Numbered from the stretch's first letter, positions 48,457 through 60,375 are shown. The stretch is DNA of 64,000 nucleotides from Xanthostigma xanthostigma (GCA_963575645.1 OY754468.1:21600465-21664464), one strand, 5' to 3'. Numbers and translations: made by a program. The notes: generated from the letters alone by a model not told the origin.

Positions 48457-50469
48457 CGTCTCGAAATAAAAAATAAAATGGAGAAGCCGATTCTGTAAAC
48501 TGAATGGCTGCATTTACTACTCTAAGGACTCGTTTCCGATCTGAATGTTCTTTTATCTTACTTCCTTTCTTTCATGGCAACAATAATATGTAATGTATCT
48601 ATTCAGACTGTCCATTCAAGGTAGAGAATAGTTTTTATTATTAGATGTTTTGAATTATTTGATATCAAAAGAAAATTTGTAAGATTTTAGATTTTCAGTT
48701 TTTCACAGCCGACCTCTTTGGCATTCCTCAGATGTCGAGCTTCTATAATATACATTCTACAATCTATCTATTTATCTATTTAATTTTTAAATGTCATAAA
48801 TAGCATTTGATGTTTCTTCAGATATTTTTAAATGAATAGTCTATACCTATGAAAACTAATTAATAGTTTAAAAAATGTATAATAAACATAGGAGTAACGG
48901 GATCTATTTTTATACATATAATAATTTCATTTCGGTGTTTTTGATATTTTCACCTAGACGGGCAAAAGTGTTTCCAAATTTTTCTATGAATTTGTCTTTT
49001 TGTACCATCATCATTCGAAATTAAAATTATTATTAACAATAATGGATGCATATTTATTACTTATTCATGGTAAACCGGAGTCTAAAGAATAGTTTAGTGT
49101 CGATAAGCACATCTGTCAATAAACTCTCTAAACTTTAACTTCGTTTTACGTTTTATGCGGCTAGGATCAAGTTAAAATAAAAATAATGTTCAATTAGTAC
49201 CTACGTGCTTCTAGAAAAGAATTTTATCTTGTTGTAATCATAAAAAAATGTTTTTTATAATTCTTTTTTTGTAAAAAACAAAGAGTATAATGATTATTAA
49301 CAACATATTTTTTTAAAATTCAATTGTCAGTTTTTTTTTTAATAACAAAAATTGTTATAATAGTTTGTATAAAATAATATTCATTTTTTTACTGATTACT
49401 CTTGCATTGAAGTCTTTTCATATTATTTTGTAATACTTGATCCATGTGCTGCCATCCATGGTTACATAGTTGAACTTTTATTACATGAGTCGTTTTGAAC
49501 GATTCATAGCCATGTGTGTCTTATTAAGCCATTATGAACGTATTACCAGTATTTCTGCTAAAACCGTGAAATTGAAATAAAGGAAACAATATTTTATAAA
49601 TTATACATTAATTTGCATTTTTAATTTCAGTGTTCACTACTCATGAATAATATGCACAACGCGCTGTTAAAATTCCTACGAGAAAAATGTGTTCTTACAG
49701 CTTTTAAGACCATATATTTTCAGTTAATTTAAAAAAAATCAAACTTTAAAAACAAATTCTTAGTTCTCTATACCTAATAAAATCTTGTAATACAATTTTA
49801 TATTACCAATAAATTTTTAAACTATAATGTATTACCTATAATAATTTATAAACATAGTTTTCCAGGTTTACTATTAGCTAAAAAAGTGAAATCACTTATC
49901 GCGCATAATCCACACCCATTAAATCTTAATATGCGATTAACAACTGCAGTTCTTATAATATCTCACTTAATATATTTCAATTGCAAAATTGAAACTACTA
50001 AAGTAATTTCTTTGTCGATTATTAATTGGTTTAATTTTTAATTTACTTTTTATTTTGCCTTTTATTTGTACTGGGAAGATTAAGAGGTCAAGATTAGTTA
50101 AAATTTATTAACAAAATTATTAAATCTCATCCAGAAACATATCACTAAGATTTCTTTTGCATAATGTTAATATGTTATTTTTTTAAAAGTAAACATCTTC
50201 AATAATTACACGAATGACATGATACTGAAAGAGTTACAAAATAGAAACAGAATTTAAATAATAAAAGTCGCCACACAGATCTTCTTATCTTGCAATCACT
50301 GAAAATGTTTTGTATACAAAAAGATAAATAATGCAGAGCAATTCACAGTGGCGCCTCTGAAAAAACTGTTCGACTTATTACAACATTAAAATTAGTGTCG
50401 TTTTAATTTAATATATTAAAAACAATAATTTTTTCGAGTATTTTTTTATACAAAATTTAAAATAAAAAA
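48457..50469. other. AT-rich non-coding stretch
   Basis: No supported gene or element end. Confidence 0.5.
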
Positions 50470-50637
50470 AAATTGATTGTCTGTAAAGTCGGTTTACGGA
50501 CGATAGTTTTACGTGATAGCGTATTCCGTAATACATAACCTAAATTTATATAATAATTATAATAATTCGAATCTATGATATTGCATCTTTCGCTTCAAAT
50601 TTACGTAAATTTTATTAAGTAGAATAATAAAACACTA

Positions 50638-50930
50638 TAAAAAGTATACTATTATTATATAAAAAACAACTATGACATGTATCTCTTTTGCGCATGCGCC
50701 GATTTTCCCCAAAATATTTACAAAAATTTCTAGTAAAAATAGATAGAGTAAAAACCGTTTTAAAAACCATATTATTATTATATAAAACATCATTATAAGA
50801 GATATATTCTTTTACGCATGCGCCGATGTTCCCCAAAAACAATAGGCCACTTCATATTTGCATATCAAACATCCTCTCAAAATTTGGTTTCAATCCGCTT
50901 ATCCTTGGTGTCGGAATGATAAGAAAAGTC
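50638..50930. repeat. Partial foldback-family D copy inside family C
   Basis: TATTATTATATAAAAAACAA followed by TCTCTTTTGCGCATGCGCCG and ATTTTCCCCAAAA matches the foldback arms at 6530-6600 and 6840-6910. The same segment recurs at about 50768-50838, and CATCCTCTCAAAATTTGGTT then TCAATCCGC continues the match. The second arm is missing. Confidence 0.75.
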
Positions 50931-51329
50931 AAAAGTGACGTTTGCAACTGTCAAAGTATTATGTTCTAATAATAATTAGTTATTCCAATACTTAACTTAG
51001 AAGGCGTTGCATTTCACAAAATACTAATGTCAAAAAATTGAATTAAACATTAGAAATGCAGCCGTTTTCATGTTAAGACAAGACATACGTTCTCTTCTAA
51101 TTTCCATGTACGGCAAACAAAGACGACCGACCGCGTCGCGCCATGCATTAGACAACATTGCATTTATACAGCTATTTTTCTATATAAATTTGTATAAAAA
51201 AACTGTTTAGGCAAATTCTGTTATACGAAATCTATGTAAAATGTTCTTCTCTTTCGTTTAAGACTGGTTTCAAACCGATCTGATTTAAATTGAGCGAGAA
51301 ATTAGCAAAAAGCACGCACAGGGTCAGGC

Positions 51330-51396
51330 GGAACGTTACGCGTTAGGAACGTTACGCGTTACGAACGTTAGGAACGTTACGCGTTAGGAACGTTAC
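51330..51396 (+). repeat. Short tandem array of GGAACGTTACGCGTTA
   Basis: Four imperfect 10-17 bp units of GGAACGTTACGCGTTA lie where family C copy 1 has a single AACGCCGTAACGTTCC, so the array grew within this copy. Confidence 0.85.
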
Positions 51397-51476
51397 ACTT
51401 TTTCGTGCATGCAGCCGGTGTTTTATCAATTTATAAGATTGGTGATTCATCAATTTATAAGACGTTATCACGTCAA

Positions 51477-53929
51477 AAACGCTCAACACTGAGTGTTTAC
51501 TGTTCCATTTTTATTAGAAAACATAATAAAAACGCATATTTGGTAACACAAATTGCAACGTAAAAATTGTACACTACCTAATTTAGTACTTACATAAGAA
51601 AAAAAACAGAAGTATTATTTTGTTACAACGTGTGTTTCTATTGCGCGATTGCTTTGTATGCAATTAACTAGGATGATAATTCTAAAGTAACAAACTGCAG
51701 TGCTTCGCGCTACCTAAAAAACCAGGAGAATGTAAAAAAGGCCCTCTAGCTGAAAATTGTTACTCTTTTGTATTACTTGCCACTCTGCGCAGGTTTTTAG
51801 TATGTGCTATATCTGATATTTTTATTGCGCGAATTTGCACAATGTAGTGACTTCTAGAAACACCTGTATGCCGCGTTATAGAAGAAACCTCTGCATGCGA
51901 TGAAATCAAGAATCCAACAGTCTGAGACGGCCCTCCTATTAAAGGGGGCCCGTTGTTGGTTCTTAATAAACCTACAGCCAAACCTCATGTTAGGTTCAAG
52001 TCCTGGCTACAATCTGCGGCAATGATAATAAATACTAGAATTAATTAACAAACTGCAAATATTTTAACGAAACGAATACCATGCATAAAACAATACTTTC
52101 AATTATAGGTGTTTGGAGGTGGTCTGGGAGAACATGTGTGTACCGTCACTGACTTAAAATACAAGCTCAACATACACAAAGATTCAACCCACACAGAAAT
52201 ACAAGATATATTATATAAAAAAGAAAGATAATATGTATAAAATTGAAAATTTATTGTTGAATAAATAAATGTCTGCAGACTCACATTGTGCATTACAAAA
52301 GGACACAGTCAGAGAGACAGAAAGACAGACAGACAAACGGACACACACACTGTTGGGGTATTATAGGGGTCGCCTTTTCAAATGTTAATCCAAACACTTC
52401 CATACATACAACGTATCACACAATACGGTTCCCTTGATGATTCGAATCTTCCGTATTTCTATATTAAAATTCCATCACATTTATAATAAAATAACTAATG
52501 TCCGAGCGACAGGAATTACGTTCCAAGCCTTCAAGATTATTGATTACCGGTCACACACGTTGTTTCTAATGTGTGCAGTACATTATTTTTTCTATTATTA
52601 TTATTACTATTGTGAAGGACAGACAAGTAATAATTAATTCATCACTGAAAAGTAGAGTTTCTCTTACTGAAAAGCATTTCAGTGTGACAGTTATTAACTA
52701 ATTAGAACTAAACTGAACTTTTAAAATGTTGAAAATAACGGGAAAGTAGTAATGGTCCGAGTTGAGTCTGTTATACTTTTGACATTATTGCACGTAGTAT
52801 GGGTATTGTTATTTGGCTTGAATGGGAATAGCCTGGATACTATGCTGCACGGGCCAAGTATCTATAATGATAATTTCGTAGAGGGTTACGATACACTCGA
52901 TTGAAATCTAAGTATTAAAAATTATTAAGCATAAAAAAATATTAATTTCGAATCGACAACATGATATATCCGCAAAATCCAAATATTCGCGTTAATACAA
53001 TAATAATAACAATTATGAATGACAATTATTCCGTATACATACGCCATGACAGCTAACCTGTCTCTTTCAGTAAAACAGTTTACTGTCAAACGTTGTTTTA
53101 TCTACTTAGGTATAGTTGATAAAGTGGTTCGTAAACGACGCTTCGGTACAGTAGACTTGATTGAAATCCACATCACAAATTATTATTCTCTTTGATATAA
53201 ACTTTCCTTCTTGTTTTTTTAAGCACGTCAATTCACAATCCAACTGTAATTATTTAAAGACTGTATCAGTACAGAACTTGACCCGAGCTAAGCCAGACTC
53301 GCAGTTAATAGTATTTTTTTTTTTTTTTTTTTATTAACAAAACAAAATGTGCATCGGCGCTTAGCCACTAGCACTGTATACATAAATATAGCGATACATA
53401 TAATGATATATTTTGGTAGGTATAAGGTAAGTATAAATTAATATTGATAACGAACTGTATTTCGGTTTATTAATTGATGATATTTGTCTTTATAGGTTTG
53501 TCCACTTAAACTTGTCCAAATCAATAGTCGATAGAAGTTTGGAAACTTCTGCTGACTAAGTCGGTTCTATAAAAATGAGATTTTTTATAAATTGTATTCG
53601 CTAAAATTACCTTGTACCAAATTTTAGATTTTCAAGCACCCTAACGTCAGGGAGCCCGTGACCGTAGTGTATTGATTATTTATACCCTAAGGTTAATCTC
53701 AAAATATTAAGCTTTATAAAATTCCTATACAAATTTTGGGTGCGAGCTCTTGCATTATTACTATGAGCTCAAGGTTTATGGTGTAAATTACCTATTATTG
53801 ACTGATTCGAATAAAAAAACCTATACTCAAAAATGTTAATATATGAATACTTGTGCATTGTTTTAATTATAGAGTAACTGTAACGTTCAGAAAAGGTTTT
53901 AGTATCAATACACGTTATAAAAAAAAGTT
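51477..53929. other. Non-coding stretch
   Basis: There is a 19-base T run at 53314-53332, a GACAGACAGACA patch near 52325, and an isolated GGTTCAAGTCC (B-box-like) near 51993 with no matching A box. No gene is supported. Confidence 0.4.
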
Positions 53930-54366
53930 CACCCGCCCCGTCTGTCTGTCTGTCTGAACGCGATAAACTCAAAAAATACCGAACGGATTTTCATACGGTT
54001 TTCACCTATGGACGAAGTGATTCAAGAGAAAGGTTTATGGGTATAATTCATTAATGTTTTGTGTATTTTGGTTGAAATACAGCGATGATTGTTGAAGATG
54101 TCGGAAAAAATCAAGCCGATTAGAAGCTTTTACCGAAAACCGCTGCCTAATCTCTTTGAGATATAAGAAAACAATGTATTGTGGAATGATTTCTTTTTTA
54201 TAGGTCTACAGAAAAGTTCGCGGTGGAATATGTCTATCTTGTAAGGATAGCTTACTGCACCCATTTTAATGTTAGGCACTTTCCGTGGATTTAAATTTTG
54301 CAAAGGAAGACGGAAAAACGGTGGCAATCTACAAATTTGAGCGAAGCCGGACCGGGCCGCTAGTTA
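53930..54366 (+). repeat. Dispersed non-LTR-like tail (CCGGACCGGGCCGCTAGT), copy 2
   Basis: Begins with (CTGT)n at 53937 and GAACGCGATAAACTCAAAAA, contains TTTTCATACGGTTTTCACCT, and ends AGCCGGACCGGGCCGCTAGT. The last 70 bases match 24352-24420. I recall this layout as the 3' end of RTE-like elements in Lepidoptera; uncertain. Minus-strand frames of about 65 codons here are shadows. Confidence 0.6.
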
Positions 54367-54921
54367 AATAAACGAATCACTTCAGAAATATACTGGACGA
54401 CTCATTCGTGAACGAATACGAAAAATTTGTAATCCCTCTGAGTCATTCGAGGACAGCTTGACTGTTGGGATCTATTAAATTTGTCAACCATAAAGTATCA
54501 TAACTTACCCAAGCATGTGATTATTATTTTTTTTTAATACGTATGAAGGATTAGTATACTACAAATACATGTGGTAAAAAGTGTTGGCACTGATTTTTAC
54601 GCACTATAAACATTTATACAAATGTATCATGCATGTATATTGTAACAAAGCTGTTCTAGTTCGAGGTGGAAAATATTTATTTACAATAGTGAAACGTTAA
54701 CGAAACAAATAAACAAACTAAAAAGCACTTCTCTATAGCGTAATAAAAACAAAAAAAACTCGGGTGACAGTGCGAAACCCTGCCGACAATATAGTGTATT
54801 TGCTAATTATAAGCAGTGTGGCTTTATTATGTGAACTTAACCCTTTTGTTTTTGGACAAAATACAAATTTTAACCCCTTAATACATCCCTTAAAACAATA
54901 TTTTTTTCTTAATTTCAATAT
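54367..54921. other. AT-rich spacer left of the pogo element
   Basis: Nothing recognisable. Confidence 0.5.
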
Positions 54922-54936
54922 TAGGGTCAAATGGTG

Positions 54937-55352
54937 TAAAAACGAGACTAGCAAAATATTGGGTAAAAACGAGACATTTGTACAAATCATATTAAAATAC
55001 ATATAGTTTGAGTTTAATATTCGTAAATTGGAAGTTTTATATAATTATTATAATGTCCCATATTGAAAAGTATTTAAAAACATCGAAACCAATGTTTTAT
55101 AAAATGCAAGGCCAAACGCGATAAAATTCGAGCGCAAAACTTTCATGCGACACGTTTAAACTTTCTTAGTAGCCCGCACAGACAAAGTCGGAAGTGCTCG
55201 GCGATAGTCGCATTCCACTCGTTTTGGTGTGCTGTATTCAGGGGAGCTCAGTGCCTTGTGATATCTCATCGTGTTCGTATATGACGCGCCACAGAAATAA
55301 AGGGAAAAAACGAGACAAGCAAAGATCAAAAAACAAGACACTATTGGGGAAA
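54937..55352 (+). repeat. Left sub-terminal AAAACGAGAC repeats of the pogo element
   Basis: Copies of AAAAACGAGAC at 54938 (within the terminal repeat), 54964, about 55304 and about 55342, plus a variant AAAAAACAAGACA near 55328. Their likely role is transposase binding through the N-terminal HTH/CENP-B-type domains; that role is inference. Confidence 0.8.
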
Positions 55353-55375
55353 AAACGAGACAGCACGGAGTGGAT

Positions 55376-56575
55376 ATGCCGAAGGTTTATGTTAAGAAAG
55401 CACGGCCGTATACTGAAGAAGATATTATGAAAGCTTTAGAGTTGATTGAAAAAGGCACTTTAACATTCCGAGAGGCTAGCAAAATATTCAAAATTGACAA
55501 ATCGGTGTTAACACGCCGAAGAGCCTACACTGTAACTACTCAAGGAAGAAAACCATCTTTATCCTTAGAAGTAGAACAGGACCTAAGCGAAAAAATTAAA
55601 ATTATGGCCAAATGGGGCTTTGCACTAACCAAGAATGAAATTTTGCAAAGTGTACAAACGTACTGCATAGAAAATGACATCCGAACCACATTCAAAAATG
55701 GCAAGCCCGGTGATGATTGGTTCAGGGCATTCTGTAAACGACATAGATTGAGCCAGAAGAAGCTTGAACAACTGGAGAAAAGTCGACGCATGGCAACCAG
55801 CGATCCCTTTATTATATATTCATTTTATGAGAAGTTGGAGGAAACCATCCACCAGCTTAATTTAGGAGATTCTCCAGGGCAAATATGGAACTTGGATGAA
55901 ACGAGTTTTTCGTCAGATCCAAACAGAGTGAAGGGCGTTGCTGAAATTGGACAAAAAGTTCATAGAAACATAGAAGGGTCCGGAAAAGAAAATACGACCG
56001 TGATGGCATGTATTTCAGCGGCTGGTGTGTTGCTACCACCTTTAATAATTTTCCAAGGGGCACATTTATGGACTAGCTGGAAAGGGACGAAAGATTTACC
56101 AAATACCGTCTACGCATGTTCAGAAAAGGGGTGGATGACAGCAAATATATTCCAAGAATGGTTCCAAAAGTTTTGTACCTTAATTAAGGAGAGGCCACAA
56201 ATAGTCATCATGGACGGCCATGTCACTCACTTAGATAAAGGCACAATTGAATTGGCAATTAAAGAAAATATCACGTTATTAAAATTGCCAGCGCACACAA
56301 CTGATGTCTTACAACCCTTAGATAAATGCTGCTTTGGACCTCTTAAATTGAAGTGGAATAATGCTTTAATTGAATGGCAACGGCTCAATCAACGAAAGTT
56401 AAGTAAGAGCGAATTTTGTGATTTATTGTGTGGAATATGGGAAGAAGGCATTTCCGAACAAGTAATAAAATCTGCTTTTGTTAGTACCGGAATTTACCCT
56501 TGCAACAAAAACAAATATCCTGTACATCGATTGGACCCAGAAAAAATGATACCAGAACCGAGACCTCGGTCATGA
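55376..56575 (+). CDS. pogo/Tigger-like transposase (HTH-psq, CENP-B-like HTH, DDE_1)
   Basis: The first ATG at 55376 (MPKVYVKKARPYTEED) is preferred to an in-frame GTG two codons earlier; the product is 399 residues. An N-terminal psq-type helix-turn-helix covers about residues 12-50 (IMKALELIEKG...FREASKIFKIDKSVLTRR). A Tc5/CENP-B-type HTH covers about 65-140 (GDDWFRAFCKRHRLS). The DDE_1 endonuclease has its first aspartate in IWNLDETSF, the second in IVIMDGHVTHLD and the third in HTTDVLQPLDKCCFGPLK. All three acidic positions are present, so the catalytic core looks whole. It would cut at the terminal repeats and insert at TA. The frame stops at TGA/TAA after PEPRPRS, while the expected C-terminal region follows in another frame. 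Confidence 0.93.
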   Translation: MPKVYVKKARPYTEEDIMKALELIEKGTLTFREASKIFKIDKSVLTRRRAYTVTTQGRKPSLSLEVEQDLSEKIKIMAKWGFALTKNEILQSVQTYCIENDIRTTFKNGKPGDDWFRAFCKRHRLSQKKLEQLEKSRRMATSDPFIIYSFYEKLEETIHQLNLGDSPGQIWNLDETSFSSDPNRVKGVAEIGQKVHRNIEGSGKENTTVMACISAAGVLLPPLIIFQGAHLWTSWKGTKDLPNTVYACSEKGWMTANIFQEWFQKFCTLIKERPQIVIMDGHVTHLDKGTIELAIKENITLLKLPAHTTDVLQPLDKCCFGPLKLKWNNALIEWQRLNQRKLSKSEFCDLLCGIWEEGISEQVIKSAFVSTGIYPCNKNKYPVHRLDPEKMIPEPRPRS

Positions 56576-56576
56576 T

Positions 56577-57368
56577 AACCCGACCAATGTTTTTTTAGAT
56601 GAAGGACTGGAACCGGAACTATTGCCCTTGGTGGAAGCAAATAACACATCTGTTACTGTTGCTGGACCGTCAATGAAGATCAATGATGTAAATCCATCAA
56701 CATTATCAACATCATCGTGTTCAACTCACAGTGATACAAGCACCGAACGTCTAACATTCGAGTCACTGTTACTATCAAAAATTAAAAGAACAGTTCCATC
56801 AACTCAGAAAAGAAAGAAAATTGATGGCACTGTTTTGACCTCAACAGAATTTTTAAGCGAGATTGAAAAAAAGGATAATAAAAATGAGAAGAAAAATGAG
56901 AAAAAAAATAAGAAAAAGCCAAAGAAGACAAAAAAAGCAAGTGAGTCTGATAGTGAAGATGATGAGAACTTGTACAACGTTATATTAGACGATGAAAGCG
57001 ACGTCGAAAATCTTACTTTAGAAGATATTGTTAATAATGAAGAGAACTGGTGCGATTTCGAAAATAATGAAACAAATGAGTCGTTACCAATGAAACAAGG
57101 TGACTACATCTTGGTGAGATTTGCAACTAAATGCAAGAACGTTTTCTATGTCGCACAAATTGATGAAATAGGAGAGGAAGACGTCGATGTTAGATACTTT
57201 CGACGCAACGGTAACAAGTTCTTGGAACCAGTGATCGCAGAAAAATATTCTGTGCTTAAGACTGATATAGAATGCAAACTTCCAGCGCCAACTGTCCAGG
57301 GAGGAACACAACGTACAGCTAAACAGTTCTTATTCACCATAGACTTCAATAAATATGATGTTAAATAA
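56577..57368 (+). CDS. C-terminal region of the pogo transposase, in a shifted frame
   Basis: This frame is open from just after the transposase stop (HDNPTNVFLDEGLEPELLPL) to TAA at 57366-57368; the first ATG within it lies well downstream, near 56673, at MKINDV. It has a low-complexity lead, a lysine-rich nuclear-signal-like stretch (KNEKKNEKKNKKKPKKTKK), an acidic run (SDSEDDEN, DDESDVENLTLEDI), and a compact C-terminal domain. In that domain GDYILVRFATKCKNVFYVAQ and KLPAPTVQGGTQRTA resemble the conserved tail of insect Tigger/jerky-like proteins. Most likely one base was lost near 56570, splitting a single ORF of about 660 codons. A separate protein is the alternative, but there is no good start. 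The reading frame itself is intact, suggesting recent damage. Confidence 0.75.
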   Translation, partial: NPTNVFLDEGLEPELLPLVEANNTSVTVAGPSMKINDVNPSTLSTSSCSTHSDTSTERLTFESLLLSKIKRTVPSTQKRKKIDGTVLTSTEFLSEIEKKDNKNEKKNEKKNKKKPKKTKKASESDSEDDENLYNVILDDESDVENLTLEDIVNNEENWCDFENNETNESLPMKQGDYILVRFATKCKNVFYVAQIDEIGEEDVDVRYFRRNGNKFLEPVIAEKYSVLKTDIECKLPAPTVQGGTQRTAKQFLFTIDFNKYDVK

Positions 57369-57514
57369 TTAATGTTATAAATAGATAAGGTAAAATTATT
57401 TGTGATAAGTGTACTATTGTTCCAAAGAAAAAAAAATTTTTGTTTTTACAGTTAATTAGAGGAAATAATATGTTATGTTATCTTTCAGAACCCCATATTT
57501 AAGTTATTTGTCAA

Positions 57515-57520
57515 AATAAA
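57515..57520 (+). terminator. Poly-A signal AATAAA downstream of the pogo ORFs
   Basis: AATAAA about 150 bases beyond the last stop, inside the element. A plausible 3' end signal for its transcript. Confidence 0.45.
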
Positions 57521-57559
57521 AAAGTGAAAATGATTGCAATCAGTTGTTTATTTAACCCT

Positions 57560-57836
57560 GTATGTCTCGTATTTCTCCCAACCTTCTAAACTGATTTGAT
57601 GTACGTAAAACTGACGTGTCTTGTTTTTTGACTGAGCTGTCTCGTTTTTACCCAAAACCGGGGTAAAATCGAGACACGTATTTAAATTTTTTTACGTAGA
57701 TTTTGAAGCAGTTTGCAAAAATTAATAGCGGATATATATTCTACATGTAAATTGTCATTTTAAATAAAATTGTCGAGTCGTTTGGAGTATTCGTTCCTAA
57801 AATAAAATTTAAAGATTTAAAAAGTGTCTCGTTTTT
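57560..57836 (-). repeat. Right sub-terminal GTCTCGTTTT repeats of the pogo element
   Basis: TGTCTCGT-type copies near 57562, 57640 and 57825, a TGTCTTGTTTTTTG variant near 57618, and one in the opposite direction (AAAATCGAGACACG) near 57666. They mirror the left-end set. Confidence 0.8.
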
Positions 57837-57852
57837 GCACCACTTGACCCTA

Positions 57853-60095
57853 CTATCAATTTACCAAATTAAATTCACCCTTCACTAAGTAAATCCATAT
57901 CTACAAACTAACGTTTTCATAAAATTTTAAGTGCGGTCCTGCCTGGCCAATTTTAATAAAATTGTGGCAGCAGATTTTTATCTTTACTAATGGGTTAAAT
58001 TTCAATTTTGAAACATTTGGAGAATTTTTCGGTATTTTTGGGCCCAAAATGTGTTTCATCAGTTTTTTGCTTGTACCTATCTCCAGAACAGTTAGAACTA
58101 GCCAAATTGTTTATTGATAATATTTTAATAGAGATAATGATTCGCGAAGAAGTATTTAAAATAATTCTCCATTTATTGTAAAAAATTAATAAACAATTAT
58201 ATTTTTAATATTTTGACAATTAATTTCTATTAGGCTGTTTAGGAAAACAGCTGTTCGCGCAAGCTGTTGTTTTACTTCTAATGGTAGCTGGTGGGTAGTT
58301 TATTGAAGCGGTTGCATTCTTTTGTTTATCATTACAGCACGAGTGTGAAATGAGTAATTTTACATATCTGTACACATGCATGTTTTATAGAGGGTAAAAA
58401 ATATCGCTAAAACTTTAGCGCAGCTAACAGAAAAATAACTATTTTGTCTTATAATTTCAAAATATTCAGAGAAACTAGGAAGAGGTCGTTTAAAAAACAT
58501 CACCATTATATTTTCTTAGATAAATGTCTTCGATTTTTATATACTAATTTAAGTTATTGTGGTTAATAAAATATATAATTAATTTAGTAAATATATTAAC
58601 AAAAAATATAAAATTAATACATTAACGTTCTAATCAGATATTAATCAAAGATTTGAATAATTTAGTCTGTGAATGTATTGTAATGGGTGTATTTGTTATT
58701 GATGATTCCTCATTATTACTAAAAGACTTGTTACACTTTAAGAAAACACTAATAGGTATTATAAATTACACTGAACTGTTTTAGGCTAGAAACCCTTTTA
58801 CAGAAAAACTTTGAATTGAAAATTTTCTTTTTTTATAACTCAAAATTTTTAATTACATAGTATTTAGTCAATTTTAGTCAATTTACTCTAAAAACGCGTC
58901 CTTAATCCTTATAATCTTATTAATCTTTTCCTAATTAAGTAACTGAACGAGTCAGGAAAATCGAAACAATCGATTAGGAAACAAACCTTCCTGAGTGTGT
59001 TGATACTATCCTGAATAAAAGTCCTGAGCATAGGAATAAAATCGCAATCGAAACATTAGAGTGCAAACATATACTTCTGTCTTTTTTTACGCCGTAAGCA
59101 CTGGCGTATCGAGGGTTTAACGTCATAGAAAAAGACAAAGTTTTTGAAACAGAGATACTTTATTCAAATTAAATGCAAGTACATCATCCAATCCTATCAT
59201 CGGAGAAATCAGGGAATTACATCGAAGAAAGAGACGCAGATTATATGGCAGATATATTTTTGATACGCTTTGTTGCCTTCGCTCACCGCACATTGAGTAA
59301 ATAGACAATGATTTCATATAGTAAATTATTAAGTATAATGGTGTACCTAGTGTAAATTGCAATGAACGCTAAACGTACAGGTTATTTCGGTTGTCTGCAT
59401 GCAGGCGTTTCAGGTTATATTAATGGCCGTATAACACAATGAACAAAAAGATTTTTTGCCGTACATTCTTTTATGTTGAAAACAAAATATGTTCTGGATT
59501 CTTATAAACAGTTTTAAATTTCAATGAACGAAAATTTTGCTTTTTCCATTTTTTTTTATTTGAAAAACAACGTACATCGACTACTAAGGACACTAACACA
59601 ATGATATGGATTCTTCCTATACATATAAAAATTTAATAAAAAAAAAAAAAAAAATTTAAGAGTTATGCATACTTAATAATAGAATTTTTGGTACCGCCAC
59701 ATACTTCTTTATTTATAGAAACAAATGTTATATATATTATCGGCATTGTGGTTCGCGTTTAATTTGACAGATCATTGAGCGCGATACAATAAGATCTATC
59801 AGCCAATAACAGGCTGATAATTTATCCATATCACTTCGGTAGTGGCGCTGTTCTATTTAAATCCCATTCTCAAAAAATATTTCAAAATATATAATAACTG
59901 TGTTGTAGTCTGTAGATTCCAATTAAAAAATTGAGGGGTGAGTTTGTTATTCAACGTATATATTCTTTCTTAATAAATGGTAACACATCTCTGAACTATG
60001 TTGTTTTATTGTGATTTTTCGATATTTTTGGGAGTTTAGTTTTATACCAAAACTGGTGTTCTAAATGTCAGTTTGTGCCGGCATCACTCGAGGAC
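57853..60095. other. AT-rich non-coding stretch
   Basis: A fragment at 58626-58660 (TTCTAATCAGATATTAATCA AAGATTTGA) repeats a piece of the hAT interior at 36926-36960. Homopolymer A near 59638. No genes. Confidence 0.45.
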
Positions 60096-60103
60096 GGTGT
60101 GGA

Positions 60104-60375
60104 CAGTGGCGTAACAAGAGGATGGCAGAACGGGCAAAAGGCCGTTAGGACCGGAGAAACATAACATTTATTACAAAATTTGATAAAAAATATTAATTTT
60201 GTATTTAATTAATTTAAGTTAGGTATTAACTCAAGAACATACACGAATTATACAAATATCTACTTTACTTTGTGATTTATAAGGATGAAACTACACCGTG
60301 AAGCTTTTTTATATTAAGGGAGGGCTCCATCCGATGAATTTGCCACGGGCCTCAGGTGGTATAGTTACGCCACTG
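60104..60375. mobile_element. Short hAT-type MITE (CAGTGGCGTAAC ends)
   Basis: CAGTGGCGTAAC at 60104 is mirrored by GTTACGCCACTG ending at 60375. The flanks GGTGTGGA and GATGTTGA agree at six of eight bases. CAGTGGCGTA-type ends are known for hAT elements. No coding capacity. Confidence 0.72.

Larger units (their letters stand above)
50470..51476 (-). mobile_element. Family C repeat, copy 2, with nested insertion
   Basis: Reverse-orientation relative of 17962-18650. It has GTCTGTAAAGTCGGTTTACG and ATAGTTTTACGTGATAGCGT at the left, and CACAGGGTCAGGCGGAACGT plus TTATAAGACGTTATCACGTC at the right. A fragment of foldback family D interrupts it at 50638-50930, and a short tandem array has expanded at 51330-51396. 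Confidence 0.68.
54924..57850 (+). mobile_element. pogo/Tigger-type DNA transposon, both ends present
   Basis: The left end GGGTCAAATGGTGTAAAAAC (then GAGAC) mirrors the right end (GTCTC then GTTTTTGCACCACTTGACCC), agreeing at 23 of 25 positions. TA flanks both sides (54922-54923, 57851-57852), the target of pogo and other Tc1/mariner relatives. At 2,927 bp with a DDE transposase it is a full-length element. Sub-terminal copies of AAAAACGAGAC crowd both ends. A transposase frame and a second frame for a C-terminal region lie inside. A frameshift between them may make it defective. Confidence 0.93.

Noticed and set aside
51985..52010. tRNA-derived SINE (GGTTCAAGTCC B box)
   Set aside because: No A box at the right distance and no tail.
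55194..55430. Separate 78-codon frame upstream of the transposase
   Set aside because: Another frame over the sub-terminal repeats and the start of the transposase; the lysine-rich look comes from AAAACGAGAC repeats.
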